In this document: in pieces, positions 1-9,249 of the stretch | Numbering within the stretch: the stretch's first letter is position 1 | Layout: every line of letters starts with the position of its first letter | Source of the DNA: an uncultured Gallionellaceae bacterium | Lineage (GTDB): Bacteria; Pseudomonadota; Gammaproteobacteria; Burkholderiales; Gallionellaceae | Assembly: GCA_903913145.1 (NCBI GenBank) | Contig: CAIWKC010000104.1 | Span: forward strand, 1 to 50,273 | Direction of reading: 5' to 3' | Length of the DNA stretch: 50,273 nt | Program-made: the position numbers and the translations under genes | The notes under the pieces: generated by a model | What the model was told of the DNA's origin: nothing | The model's input: the letters and a program-made list of their open reading frames with translations, nothing else | The model's database searches: none

Positions 1-27
1 ACTTAACTTTTTTCACGAGGAGAAACA

Positions 28-1407
28 ATGAAAAAGCTAGCTCTTACAATCGCAAGCGTTGCGGCAATCGTTACGTTTGCACCTGAAGCGTCCGCGCTTC
101 CAGTATTTGCACGTCAAGTCGGCATGGCTTGTTCAGCATGTCACTTCCAGCATTTCCCACTGCTGAATTCATTTGGCCGTGCGTTCAAGGCTAATGGTTT
201 TACCATGATGGGTACTCAACCATTGATCGAAGGCGACAACGGATTGTCAATTCCGGATCGTTTGAATATCGCTGGTTTGACAACTATTTTTTACAGTTCT
301 CAATCTAATGACAATAATTCACCACATGTGGGTGTTCCTGCTTTCGGCGGCGAAGCCTCTTTGTTCTACGGTGGCCGTGTTTCTGAAAACGCGGGTTTCT
401 TGTCTGAGTTGGGCACGGGCGGTGCTGCTGCTGCAGTAAGTGCAGCTAAACTGGTTGTACTATACCCAGTGGGTGATAATCGTGCCGGATTGGCTGCGTT
501 CACTACTGGTCAAGGTGCTGGCTACGGCATGGAGCTGCTGAATACCGGTGCAGTGGATGCGCATAAGATGATGGGCAATGATGGCTTTCAAGGTCAGCAT
601 GGTAATGCTGCCTATGCCGCACGTTATATGGGCGCGATCAGTTCTGCAACAGGCGCGAGCTTAGTTGCTGACGGCACTTGGGGTTTCGCAAACGTTGGCG
701 TTTACGCACCAGTAGCTAATGGTGATGGCGCGCCTGCCAAAGCATTGTCACTGACTTATGGTCGTGTAGCAGGTATGTTTGACTTGGGTGGTTGGGATTC
801 TGCTGCGGGTGTTCAAGTTTTCGGTGGTTCAGCATGCTCTAAAGATACTGCGGCCGTTGCGGGGAACGTTCCGGGAACAGCTACTTATGATCCAGCTCAG
901 CCGATTGCTTTAGGGTCGGATTTTGCTGCAGGCGCTTGCACTGACTATGCATTGACCATTGTTGACGGTCAAATGCAAGGCGAAATTGGAGGTATGCCAG
1001 TCGGTTTCTATGCTGAGTATGGTGTGGCTCCAGCTAACTCCAATGGAACTAGTGCCAATGCTTTTGCAGCCGGAGGCTCACAGTTGGGTGGAGGAAAAGC
1101 TAATCTGAAAGTAACGACACTCAATGTGGCAACTTCAATTGAGGTTGTTACAGGTGCTACTGTTCAATTTGCGGCACGTTTTGCTAAGTTGGATGATGCA
1201 AGCACCACCGGTGCTAATGCCGCGATTGCTGGTAATGACAATGCCTTTATGATCGGTGTTACTTACCAACTGGCTCAAAACCTGAATTTGGGTGCTAACT
1301 ACACTGTTCAATCAGGTTCAGCTTGGGATGCGGCTGCGGCAGCTAATAACGGCGTTGACCCAACAGGTAAGACTGCTGGAACGATCGCTTTGACCGCACT
1401 GTTCTAA
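28..1407 (+). CDS. cyc2: Cyc2-like fused monoheme cytochrome c / outer-membrane porin (putative Fe(II) oxidase)
   Basis: Signal peptide, then LPVFARQVGMACSACHFQHFPLLNSFGRAFKANGFTMMG with a single CXXCH. The remainder (~400 aa) is Gly/Ala/aromatic rich and barrel-like, ending in a C-terminal Phe (ALF). RBS 'gaggag' upstream. Confidence 0.75.
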   Translation: MKKLALTIASVAAIVTFAPEASALPVFARQVGMACSACHFQHFPLLNSFGRAFKANGFTMMGTQPLIEGDNGLSIPDRLNIAGLTTIFYSSQSNDNNSPHVGVPAFGGEASLFYGGRVSENAGFLSELGTGGAAAAVSAAKLVVLYPVGDNRAGLAAFTTGQGAGYGMELLNTGAVDAHKMMGNDGFQGQHGNAAYAARYMGAISSATGASLVADGTWGFANVGVYAPVANGDGAPAKALSLTYGRVAGMFDLGGWDSAAGVQVFGGSACSKDTAAVAGNVPGTATYDPAQPIALGSDFAAGACTDYALTIVDGQMQGEIGGMPVGFYAEYGVAPANSNGTSANAFAAGGSQLGGGKANLKVTTLNVATSIEVVTGATVQFAARFAKLDDASTTGANAAIAGNDNAFMIGVTYQLAQNLNLGANYTVQSGSAWDAAAAANNGVDPTGKTAGTIALTALF

Positions 1408-1472
1408 GATCTAACTAGCGTTTGATGGGTTAAGGCCAGCCGAAACTCATCAAACAAAAGTGATGTACCTTT

Positions 1473-1502
1473 CAAGGGAGACTTCGGTCTCCCTTGTTTT
1501 TT
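1473..1502 (+). terminator. Rho-independent terminator after the cyc2-like gene
   Basis: caagggagac-ttcg-gtctcccttg followed by a T-rich run. Confidence 0.85.
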
Positions 1503-1539
1503 GTGCGAGCAAAACCGCCAACAGGTAAAATCGCACACT

Positions 1540-4500
1540 ATGAATTCTGTACTATCTCTTTCCGCACAACGCCGTTTGGCACGGGTGCAACAACTCACCG
1601 AAATCGAATATCCCGCAGACTTGCCCGTCGTGGCGCGACGCGAGGAATTAGCGCTGGCCATTGAAAAGCATCAAGTCATCATCGTGTGCGGAGAAACAGG
1701 TTCGGGCAAGACCACGCAATTGCCAAAGATATGCTTGAGTCTGGGCAGAGGCGTGCGGGGGGTGATTGGACATACTCAACCCAGGCGCGTGGCGGCAAGG
1801 TCGGTAGCGGCGCGAATTGCGCATGAATTGAAATCGGAGCTGGGCGGGCTGGTGGGTTACAAAGTTCGCTTCAACGATAAGGTGTCATCTGATACCTGTA
1901 TCAAACTCATGACCGACGGTATTCTGCTGGCAGAAATACACCATGACCCGCTGCTGAGAAATTACGACACGATTATTATCGACGAAGCGCATGAGCGTTC
2001 GCTGAATATTGATTTTTTGTTGGGATACTTTAAGCAGGTTTTGCCAAGACGGCCGGATTTGAAATTGATTATTACGTCGGCGACGCTGGATGCGGAAAGG
2101 TTTGCGAAGCATTTTGGGGGGGTGGGGGTTGTTTCAGAGATTACCCCCTCCCCAACCCCTCCCCCGTTGGGAGAGGGACTAAACCCCACATCGCTTCTCG
2201 GTTTTAGCTCCCTCTCCCCCCGGGGGAGGGCTGGGGAGGGGGTGTCTAGTAAAGTAAAATCTCACCCAACAGTTCCCGAACAGTTATTAACCCACGCCCG
2301 CGAACTGCGCAAAAACGCGACTGATGTCGAAAATTTACTCTGGTATTTATTGCGCAGGAACCAAATTCTTGGTTTTGGTTTTCGTCGCCAGCATCCGCTG
2401 GGTTCGTACATTCTCGATTTCTATTGCCATGAGGCAAAATTGGTCATTGAGCTGGATGGCGGGCAGCATGCTGAAGATGAGCAACTTAAACATGATCAAA
2501 AGCGGAGTGCCTGGTTGCAGGAACAGGGCATTACTGTATTGCGCTTTTGGAATAATGAGGTGTTGACGAATACTGAGGGGGTGTTGGAGACGATTTATGG
2601 GTGGTTGAGTTTGCGGGGTGTAAATACCCCCTCCCCAGCCCTCCCCCGGGGGGAGAGGGAGTTAAAACCGGGAAGTGACGCGGTGTTTAGTCTCTCCCCA
2701 GCACTTCCTCTGGGGGAATTAAAGCCGGGAAGTGACGTGGGGTTTAGTCCCTCTCCCCTCGGGGGAGGGGTTGGGGAGGGGGTGGTGGCAGATAGTCATG
2801 CTGACTCAGTAATCTCGTCTCTCGCCCCCATCATCCAAGTCTCCGGCCGAACCTATCCTGTTGAAATCCGCTATCGGCCACCGCAACAAAATGAAGAAGG
2901 CGACTTGCAGGATATTCCGCAGGCGATATGCAGTGCGCTGGACGAACTGAGTATTGGCGGCTTGCGCGGAGATGTGCTGGTGTTTCTACCCGGCGAGCGT
3001 GAAATACGCGATACCGCCGAGGCACTGCGCAAACATCAGCACAGGGGCATTGAAATCCTGCCGTTGTTTTCGCGCTTATCAATTGCCGAGCAGGATCGGG
3101 TCTTCAAACCCGCCTCAGGGGTGCGTCGCGTGGTGCTGGCGACCAATGTGGCGGAAACATCGCTTACCGTGCCTAACATCGGCTACGTGATCGACAGCGG
3201 ACTGGCGCGCATCAATCGTTACAGTGTGCGGCAGAAGGTGGAGCAACTGCGTATTGAGAGCATCGCGCGGGCCGCTGCCAACCAGCGTGCCGGTCGTTGC
3301 GGACGGGTGATGAGCGGGGTGTGTGTCCGCTTGTACGAAGAGGCGGATTTTTTGCAGCGGCCTGAATTTGCCGATGCCGAGATTTTCCGCGTGTCGTTGG
3401 CCACGGTGATCTTGCGTATGAGTGCGCTGGGTTTGGGTGAGGTAAGTGAGTTTCCGTTCATTGAGCCACCTGGTTCGCGTGCGATTGCGGATGGGTATCA
3501 ATTGTTGATTGAGTTGGGGGCGATTTCGGAGGGCTTACCCCCTCCCCAACCCTCCCCCGGAGGGAGAGGGAGTTTGCAGTCTTTTCCCGCCGTGAGAGCA
3601 AGAGGGGAGGGAGAAAGTGCCCCACGCAGCGTAACTCGCCCCCTCACTCCCCTTGGTCATGAACTCGCCAAACTACCCCTCGATCCAAAGGTGGCGCGGC
3701 TCTTATTGGCTGGGCGGCAGTACCATTGTTTAGATGAGATTCTGATTATCGCCAGTGCGTTGTCTTTGCAAGACCCGCGTGATCGTCCGGCCGAACGACG
3801 CGAAGCGGCTGATGCGGCGCATCATCGATTTAACGATGAGCGTTCAGACTTTCTGGCCTACATTAAATTGTGGGCGTGGTTTCAGGATGCGGTGAAACAT
3901 AAGAAGACGAACAAGTTGTGGGCGAGTGAATGTCGGGAGAAGTTTTTGTCACCGGTGAGGTTGCGGGAGTGGCATGAGTTGCATCAGCAGTTACATGCTC
4001 AGGTGGCGGAGATGGGGATGTTGGGTGGGGGCGCTAGGGTGTCCCGGCACCCCCTCCCCAACCCCTCCCCCGGAGGGAGAGGGACTAAAATCGCGGGCCT
4101 TAACGCTAACTCAGCGGGTTCTAATACGAGCTCCCTCTCCCAACGGGGGAGGGTTGGGGAGGGGGTAGTTGAGCCAATAGCGCAAGCACCCCAACCCGCC
4201 ACCTACGAACAAATCCACAAAGCTCTGCTCACCGGCCTTCTCGGCAACATCGGTTGCAAAGGCATTGATCGCGAACCTTATTACCTTGGCGCGCGCGAGA
4301 TCAAATTCTACATTGCCTCAAATTCGGTATTGGCAAAAAAGGGGACGAAGTGGGTAGTCGCAGCGGAAATTGTGGAAACGACGAAGTTGTTTGCACGTTG
4401 CGTGGCACGCATTGAACCTGAGTGGCTGGAAGAGGTAGGCGCGCATTTGATCAAGCGCCATTACTTCGATGCGCATTGGGAGAAAAAAGCGGCGCAGGTG

Positions 4501-6315
4501 GCGGCGTGGGAGCGCAGCACTTTGTACGGCTTGGTGATCAATCCCAAGAAGCGCGTGCATTACGGACCGATGAACGTGGTGGAGTCGCGCGAAATTTTTA
4601 TCCGCGAAGCGCTGGTGACCGGCGAATTTAATACGCAAGCGCCTTTTTTTGCACATAACCAGAAATTGATCGCCGACATCGAAGCGCTGGAACATAAAGC
4701 GCGGCGACCGGATGTGCTGGTGGATGATGAATTAATTTATGCGTTTTACGACGAGCGCATTCCGGCAGGCATTCACAACGGCGCAGCATTTGAACATTGG
4801 CGCAAGGAAGCGGAGCGAGAAACGCCGCGTTTACTTTATCTGAAAAAAGACGATTTGATGCGGCACGAGGCGGCGGGAATTACCACCGCTCAATTTCCGC
4901 CACAAATGCAAATGAGCAATGTGAGCTATGCACTTGGCTATAACTTTGCCCCGGGTAAAAATGATGACGGCGTCACGCTCACTGTGCCGCAAGCCTTGTT
5001 GAATCAGGTGTCGGCGATGCGCTGCGAATATCTGGTGCCGGGATTGCTGGCAGAAAAAGTCGCCCAGCTGGTGAAATCATTGCCGCAAAAAATACGCCGG
5101 AATTGTGTGCCGGTACCGGAATTTGCGGCGGCATTCAGCGTGGCAGTGTTGCCATCAGACACGCCGTTGTTGCAAGCGCTGGCGCGCTACATTCGCGAAC
5201 AAAAGCAACTCGATGTGCCGCTGGATGCTTTCCGAATGGAACAATTGCCCACGCATTTGCTGATGAATTTTCGGGTGATGGATGAACATGGCCGGCAATT
5301 AGGGATGTCGAGGAATTTTGGGCAGTTGAGGGGCGAATTTGGGGTGAGGACTTCTGTGGTGACAAACCCCCTCCCCAACCCCTCCCCCGTAGGGAGAGGG
5401 ACTAAAACCGTGGGCCTCAACGCTAACTCCCTCTCTCCTTGGGGGAGGGTTGGGGAGGGGGTAGCTTTGCAACGCTACACCGACTGGTCCTTCAACGATT
5501 TCAAACCCACCTCCGAAGAACTTCGCGCCGGCCAGACCATTACTGTGTTTAACGCATTGATAGACGCCGGCGATGCCGTAACCCTGCAAAGTTTCGACAC
5601 CCGCGAAGAAGCCCAAACGTCACACCGCTTGGGATTACGCCGCTTATTCATGTTGGCGCTGAAGGAACAAGTAAAATATCTGGAAAAAAATCTGCCGGGG
5701 TTGCAGGCGATGGCGATGAAATTTTTGCCATTTGGATCACAGCAAGACTTGCAGCGGCAAATATTGTCGGTGACCTTTGACCGCTGTAGTTTGAATGAGC
5801 CCTGGCCAGAAAACGCTAAGGAATTTGATGTTCGTTGCAAAGAGGCGAAAGCGCGTTTGAATCTGGTGGCGCAGGAAATTGCGCGGCTGGTGGGTGAGGT
5901 ATTAACTGAATATCAGGTTTTGCAAAAAGCGCTGCCCGGCCACAAGGCGCACCCTCAGGTGCAGCAGGATATTCGCAATCAATGCGAATGGTTGCTGGGC
6001 AAGGAATGGATCGCACGGACGCCTTACGAGAGAATGCAACATATGCCGCGCTATTTAAAGGCGATTAATATTCGACTGGAAAAGTTGCGCGCAAACCCGG
6101 CACGCGATGCGCAACTTTTGGCGCAAATGAGTCCGTTGCAACAGCAATGGCAGCGCAAGTTGTCTGCCTTGCAGGGTGACATTGATGTGCGTGCACAAGA
6201 TTTTGGCTGGATGATGCAGGAGTTGCGGGTTTCTTTGTTTGCGCAGGAACTAAAAACCCCGGTGATCGTGTCGGTAAAACGGCTGGAGAAGATTCTGTCC
6301 GGACTAAACAGTTAA
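1540..6315 (+). CDS. hrpA: ATP-dependent RNA helicase HrpA, carrying several in-frame insertions
   Basis: GETGSGKTTQLPK, DEAHERS, SATLD, VSGRTYPVEIRY, NVAETSLTVPNI, QRAGRCGR, and a C-terminal DUF3418-like region. The ORF begins at 1501 (TTG); the ATG at 1540 (MNSVLSLSAQRRLARVQ) is the likelier start. At ~1590 aa it is longer than E. coli HrpA (~1300 aa). Confidence 0.93.
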   Translation: MNSVLSLSAQRRLARVQQLTEIEYPADLPVVARREELALAIEKHQVIIVCGETGSGKTTQLPKICLSLGRGVRGVIGHTQPRRVAARSVAARIAHELKSELGGLVGYKVRFNDKVSSDTCIKLMTDGILLAEIHHDPLLRNYDTIIIDEAHERSLNIDFLLGYFKQVLPRRPDLKLIITSATLDAERFAKHFGGVGVVSEITPSPTPPPLGEGLNPTSLLGFSSLSPRGRAGEGVSSKVKSHPTVPEQLLTHARELRKNATDVENLLWYLLRRNQILGFGFRRQHPLGSYILDFYCHEAKLVIELDGGQHAEDEQLKHDQKRSAWLQEQGITVLRFWNNEVLTNTEGVLETIYGWLSLRGVNTPSPALPRGERELKPGSDAVFSLSPALPLGELKPGSDVGFSPSPLGGGVGEGVVADSHADSVISSLAPIIQVSGRTYPVEIRYRPPQQNEEGDLQDIPQAICSALDELSIGGLRGDVLVFLPGEREIRDTAEALRKHQHRGIEILPLFSRLSIAEQDRVFKPASGVRRVVLATNVAETSLTVPNIGYVIDSGLARINRYSVRQKVEQLRIESIARAAANQRAGRCGRVMSGVCVRLYEEADFLQRPEFADAEIFRVSLATVILRMSALGLGEVSEFPFIEPPGSRAIADGYQLLIELGAISEGLPPPQPSPGGRGSLQSFPAVRARGEGESAPRSVTRPLTPLGHELAKLPLDPKVARLLLAGRQYHCLDEILIIASALSLQDPRDRPAERREAADAAHHRFNDERSDFLAYIKLWAWFQDAVKHKKTNKLWASECREKFLSPVRLREWHELHQQLHAQVAEMGMLGGGARVSRHPLPNPSPGGRGTKIAGLNANSAGSNTSSLSQRGRVGEGVVEPIAQAPQPATYEQIHKALLTGLLGNIGCKGIDREPYYLGAREIKFYIASNSVLAKKGTKWVVAAEIVETTKLFARCVARIEPEWLEEVGAHLIKRHYFDAHWEKKAAQVAAWERSTLYGLVINPKKRVHYGPMNVVESREIFIREALVTGEFNTQAPFFAHNQKLIADIEALEHKARRPDVLVDDELIYAFYDERIPAGIHNGAAFEHWRKEAERETPRLLYLKKDDLMRHEAAGITTAQFPPQMQMSNVSYALGYNFAPGKNDDGVTLTVPQALLNQVSAMRCEYLVPGLLAEKVAQLVKSLPQKIRRNCVPVPEFAAAFSVAVLPSDTPLLQALARYIREQKQLDVPLDAFRMEQLPTHLLMNFRVMDEHGRQLGMSRNFGQLRGEFGVRTSVVTNPLPNPSPVGRGTKTVGLNANSLSPWGRVGEGVALQRYTDWSFNDFKPTSEELRAGQTITVFNALIDAGDAVTLQSFDTREEAQTSHRLGLRRLFMLALKEQVKYLEKNLPGLQAMAMKFLPFGSQQDLQRQILSVTFDRCSLNEPWPENAKEFDVRCKEAKARLNLVAQEIARLVGEVLTEYQVLQKALPGHKAHPQVQQDIRNQCEWLLGKEWIARTPYERMQHMPRYLKAINIRLEKLRANPARDAQLLAQMSPLQQQWQRKLSALQGDIDVRAQDFGWMMQELRVSLFAQELKTPVIVSVKRLEKILSGLNS
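2144..2242. repeat. Palindromic element A (in-frame in hrpA)
   Basis: Left arm ccccctccccaacccctcccccgttgggagaggga. Right arm tccctctccccccgggggagggctggggaggggg is nearly its reverse complement. Confidence 0.9.
2242..2620 (+). CDS. DUF559 / VSR-like endonuclease domain embedded in frame inside hrpA
   Basis: TVPEQLLTHARELRKNATDVENLLWYLLRRNQILGFGFRRQHPLGSYILDFYCHEAKLVIELDGGQHAEDEQLKHDQKRSAWLQEQGITVLRFWNNEVLTNTEGVLETI is a characteristic DUF559 sequence with D...ExD catalytic spacing. An in-frame GTG lies at 2242. There is no stop before hrpA resumes. Confidence 0.9.
2627..2782. repeat. Palindromic element B (in-frame in hrpA), with an internally duplicated core
   Basis: Left arm ccccctccccagccctcccccggggggagaggga, right arm ccctctcccctcgggggaggggttggggaggggg. 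The core ttaaa(a/g)ccgggaagtgacg(c/t)ggkgtttagtc occurs twice, 57 bp apart. Confidence 0.88.
3538..3616. repeat. Palindromic element C (in-frame in hrpA), right arm degenerate
   Basis: ccccctccccaaccctcccccggagggagagggag matches the left arm. The right side is only vaguely similar (agaggggagggaga). Confidence 0.75.
4050..4165. repeat. Palindromic element D (in-frame in hrpA)
   Basis: ccccctccccaacccctcccccggagggagagggactaaaatcgcgggccttaacgctaact ... tccctctcccaacgggggagggttggggaggggg. Confidence 0.9.
5367..5461. repeat. Palindromic element E (in-frame in hrpA)
   Basis: ccccctccccaacccctcccccgtagggagagggactaaaaccgtgggcctcaacgctaact ... ccctctctccttgggggagggttggggaggggg. The core is homologous to element D. 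Confidence 0.9.
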
Positions 6316-6474
6316 AGGAATCTTCTAAAATATAATATTGTTAAATGAGTAGGGTTGAATAAGCCTGTTATTGGCAAAAATGAAATGACTTCGTTGCTGG
6401 TTCGTTATTAGCCCATCAGGCTTTGCGTAAGGTGGGGTAATATGTGTACATTAAAATTTAATCAAGGTTAAAAG

Positions 6475-8754
6475 ATGGATAAGCAAACTAGAGAAGCTGC
6501 CTTGCAATATCACCGGGCTTCTCCGGCTGGAAAAATATCTGTGGTTTCAAGCAAGCCGATGCTCACGCAGCGGGATTTGTCGCTGGCCTACTCGCCGGGT
6601 GTTGCCGCAGCTTGCGAAGAAATTGTGCGCGACCCGAACGAGGCGCGCAATTTGACTGCGCGAGGCAATCTGGTTGGTGTAATTACCAACGGCACGGCTG
6701 TATTGGGACTGGGCAACATTGGCCCGCTGGCAGGCAAGCCGGTGATGGAAGGCAAGGCCGTGTTATTTAAAAAATTTGCCGGCATTGATGTATTCGATAT
6801 TGAAATTTCCGAAAATGACCCCGACAAGCTGGTGGAAATAATTGCGGCTCTGGAACCGACGTTTGGCGGTATCAATCTGGAAGATATTAAAGCGCCTGAA
6901 TGTTTTTACGTCGAGCGCAAGCTGCGCGAGCGCATGCGTATTCCGGTGTTTCATGACGATCAACACGGCACCTCAATTATTGTCGGTGCGGCACTCTTGA
7001 ACGGGCTCAAGGTTGTTGGTAAAAAAATTGACGAGATCAAACTGGTCGCATCCGGTGCGGGTGCGGCGGCGCTGGCCTGTCTCGATATGCTGGTAGGGCT
7101 TGGCGTGAAGATGGAAAACATCATCGTTACCGATATCAAAGGGGTGGTGTATGAAGGCCGCACCGAAGAAATGGACGATAACAAGGCGCGCTACGCTGTT
7201 AAAACTTCAGCGCGCAGTCTGTCGGAAGTGATTGGTGGCGCGGATGTGTTTTTAGGCCTGTCAGCCGGCGGTGTGTTAAAGCCCGATATGGTGAAGGTGA
7301 TGGCAGATCGACCGCTTATTTTTGCCCTGGCGAATCCCAATCCGGAGATTTTGCCGGAAGAGGCAAAGGCGGTGCGACCCGATGCGATTCTGGCGACGGG
7401 TCGCTCTGATTACCCTAATCAGGTTAACAACGCGTTGTGCTTTCCTTATATTTTTCGAGGCGCGCTGGATGTCGGCGCGTCTACGATTAATGAAGCCATG
7501 AAACGAGCAGCAGTGCATGCGATAGCCGCTCTGGCAGAAGCCGAACAGTCGGATCAAGTGGCAGAAGTATACGGAGAGGAAAGCTTAACCTTCGGGCCAA
7601 ACTATCTGATTCCCAAACCGTTTGATCCCCGTCTGATTACACTGATTGCTCCCGCAGTCGCGCAGGCCGCGATGGATAGCGGGGTGGCAACGCGTCCGAT
7701 TACCGATATGTCGGCGTATCACGAGAAGTTGACGCAGTTTCTTTATCACTCGAACATGCTGATGAAGCCGGTGTTCGACTTTGCCAAAAAATATCCGAAG
7801 CGACTGGTATACGCCGAGGGAGAAGACGAGCGCGTGCTGCATGCCGCTCAGACCGTGGTGGATGAAGGCATTGCCTATCCGATACTGGTGGGTCGCCCTA
7901 CAGTGATCGAGCAACGTATCGCCAAGCTCGGTTTGCGTATTCGTGCGGGAGAACAGTTCGAACTGGTGAATCCGGAAAGCGATAACCGCTATCGAGAGTA
8001 TTGCAATGAATATCACCGGCTGATGCAACGTCAGGGCGTTACACCCGATTCGGCAAAACGCGAAATGCGCCGTCGAAATACCCTGATCGCGGCGATGATG
8101 GTGCGTATGGGCGCAGCTGACGCGATGCTGTGTGGAACTGTCTCGCAACCGCTGAGTCATTTGCGCTATATAAATGAAGTTATCGGCCAGCGTCCCGGTG
8201 CAGGCGTGTATGCGGCGATGAATATTTTGATGCTGCCCGGCTATACTTTATTTATTTGCGACACTCATGTGAATCTTGATCCGACAGCGGAGCAAATTGC
8301 CATGATGACATTGTTGGCCGCGGAAGAAGTTCGCCGTTTTGGACTCGTGCCTAAAGTAGCGCTTTTGTCGCACTCCAATTTTGGCAGTTACAGAGATGCT
8401 TCTGCCCAAAAAATGTGCAATGCGCGCGAGTTGCTGGAAAAGCTTGCACCGAATCTGGAAGTGGAAGGAGAAATTCACGGTGATGCGGCACTATCGGAAA
8501 CACTGCGCTCTCAAGCGTTCCCGTCCTCGCGCTTGAAGGGTTCTGCAAACGTGCTGATCATGCCCAATCTGGATGCGGCAAATATTGCTTACAACTTGCT
8601 CAAAATTACCGGCGGCGAGGGCATCACCATTGGGTCGATTCTGTTGGGTGTGGATAAATCGGTTCACATACTGACATCCACGGCCACGGTGCGTCGCATC
8701 GTTAACATGAGTGCTTTTGCGGTTGCCGGTGTGAAGACAACAAAGGGAAAATAA
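6475..8754 (+). CDS. maeB: NADP-dependent malic enzyme with C-terminal phosphotransacetylase-like domain
   Basis: [44 protein letters not shown]; the C-terminal half is phosphate acetyltransferase-like. Confidence 0.95.
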   Translation: MDKQTREAALQYHRASPAGKISVVSSKPMLTQRDLSLAYSPGVAAACEEIVRDPNEARNLTARGNLVGVITNGTAVLGLGNIGPLAGKPVMEGKAVLFKKFAGIDVFDIEISENDPDKLVEIIAALEPTFGGINLEDIKAPECFYVERKLRERMRIPVFHDDQHGTSIIVGAALLNGLKVVGKKIDEIKLVASGAGAAALACLDMLVGLGVKMENIIVTDIKGVVYEGRTEEMDDNKARYAVKTSARSLSEVIGGADVFLGLSAGGVLKPDMVKVMADRPLIFALANPNPEILPEEAKAVRPDAILATGRSDYPNQVNNALCFPYIFRGALDVGASTINEAMKRAAVHAIAALAEAEQSDQVAEVYGEESLTFGPNYLIPKPFDPRLITLIAPAVAQAAMDSGVATRPITDMSAYHEKLTQFLYHSNMLMKPVFDFAKKYPKRLVYAEGEDERVLHAAQTVVDEGIAYPILVGRPTVIEQRIAKLGLRIRAGEQFELVNPESDNRYREYCNEYHRLMQRQGVTPDSAKREMRRRNTLIAAMMVRMGAADAMLCGTVSQPLSHLRYINEVIGQRPGAGVYAAMNILMLPGYTLFICDTHVNLDPTAEQIAMMTLLAAEEVRRFGLVPKVALLSHSNFGSYRDASAQKMCNARELLEKLAPNLEVEGEIHGDAALSETLRSQAFPSSRLKGSANVLIMPNLDAANIAYNLLKITGGEGITIGSILLGVDKSVHILTSTATVRRIVNMSAFAVAGVKTTKGK

Positions 8755-8825
8755 AAATCTAAATTTCGTTGCTATGCGGCGGTGTAGTTTTTTGTTTCTT
8801 GCTTTGACTGGATTGAACCCAGATA

Positions 8826-8931
8826 ATCCATTAGGCCATGCGTTCTTTGCAGGAGGCCGATTCATCGGTCGAAATTGGCCATGATCGCTCGATTAATCGG
8901 CCTTCTAAAACGGCGCGTTTTTCTAATGGAT
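8826..8931. other. Possible structured intergenic RNA/DNA element
   Basis: Nine-base inverted repeat atccattag ... ctaatggat closing a ~106 bp segment with further internal complementarity. Confidence 0.3.
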
Positions 8932-8979
8932 GATTTGGATTGAAAATATAAATTTTAGCGATTCACTTGGGAGAAATAC

Positions 8980-9222
8980 ATGAACAAACAGGAAATCGAA
9001 TTGCTCAGCAAGGAAGTAGAAATGCTGATGAGTGAACGCACTCGATTGTTGAACGTAGTGGGGGCTGCAGCAGTGTTGGTTGCAAATGCCAATGCCAGCG
9101 AATTGCCGCCTGAAACTGCCGAAGCGGCGGAACGACTGTCGAGGTATGTGAATGAGCTTCCTGAAGAGACGCTTAAGGACGCACTCGATGCGCTGAACGC
9201 AGTTGACTTGGCGAATGCCTGA
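8980..9222 (+). CDS. Hypothetical 80 aa protein
   Basis: ORF with RBS gggag upstream of ATG. Confidence 0.7.
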   Translation: MNKQEIELLSKEVEMLMSERTRLLNVVGAAAVLVANANASELPPETAEAAERLSRYVNELPEETLKDALDALNAVDLANA

Positions 9223-9249
9223 CGTCTTGATGATATTTGCCAAGCAAAT

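Noticed and set aside
2144-5461. GC-rich repeats in hrpA as a CRISPR array or simple low-complexity linkers
   Set aside because: Copies are irregularly spaced by hundreds to thousands of bp, have paired inverted arms and homologous cores, and lack uniform spacers. This is not a CRISPR, and it is too structured for random low complexity.
1885-6016. Many antisense and alternate-frame ORFs inside hrpA (e.g. 3115..3501 -, 5299..5616 -)
   Set aside because: They overlap a strongly supported helicase gene and have no recognisable domains. Several exist only because the palindromic arms are stop-poor in most frames.
7585-8160. 191 aa antisense ORF within maeB
   Set aside because: No domain signature or independent RBS; shadow of a GC-rich coding gene.
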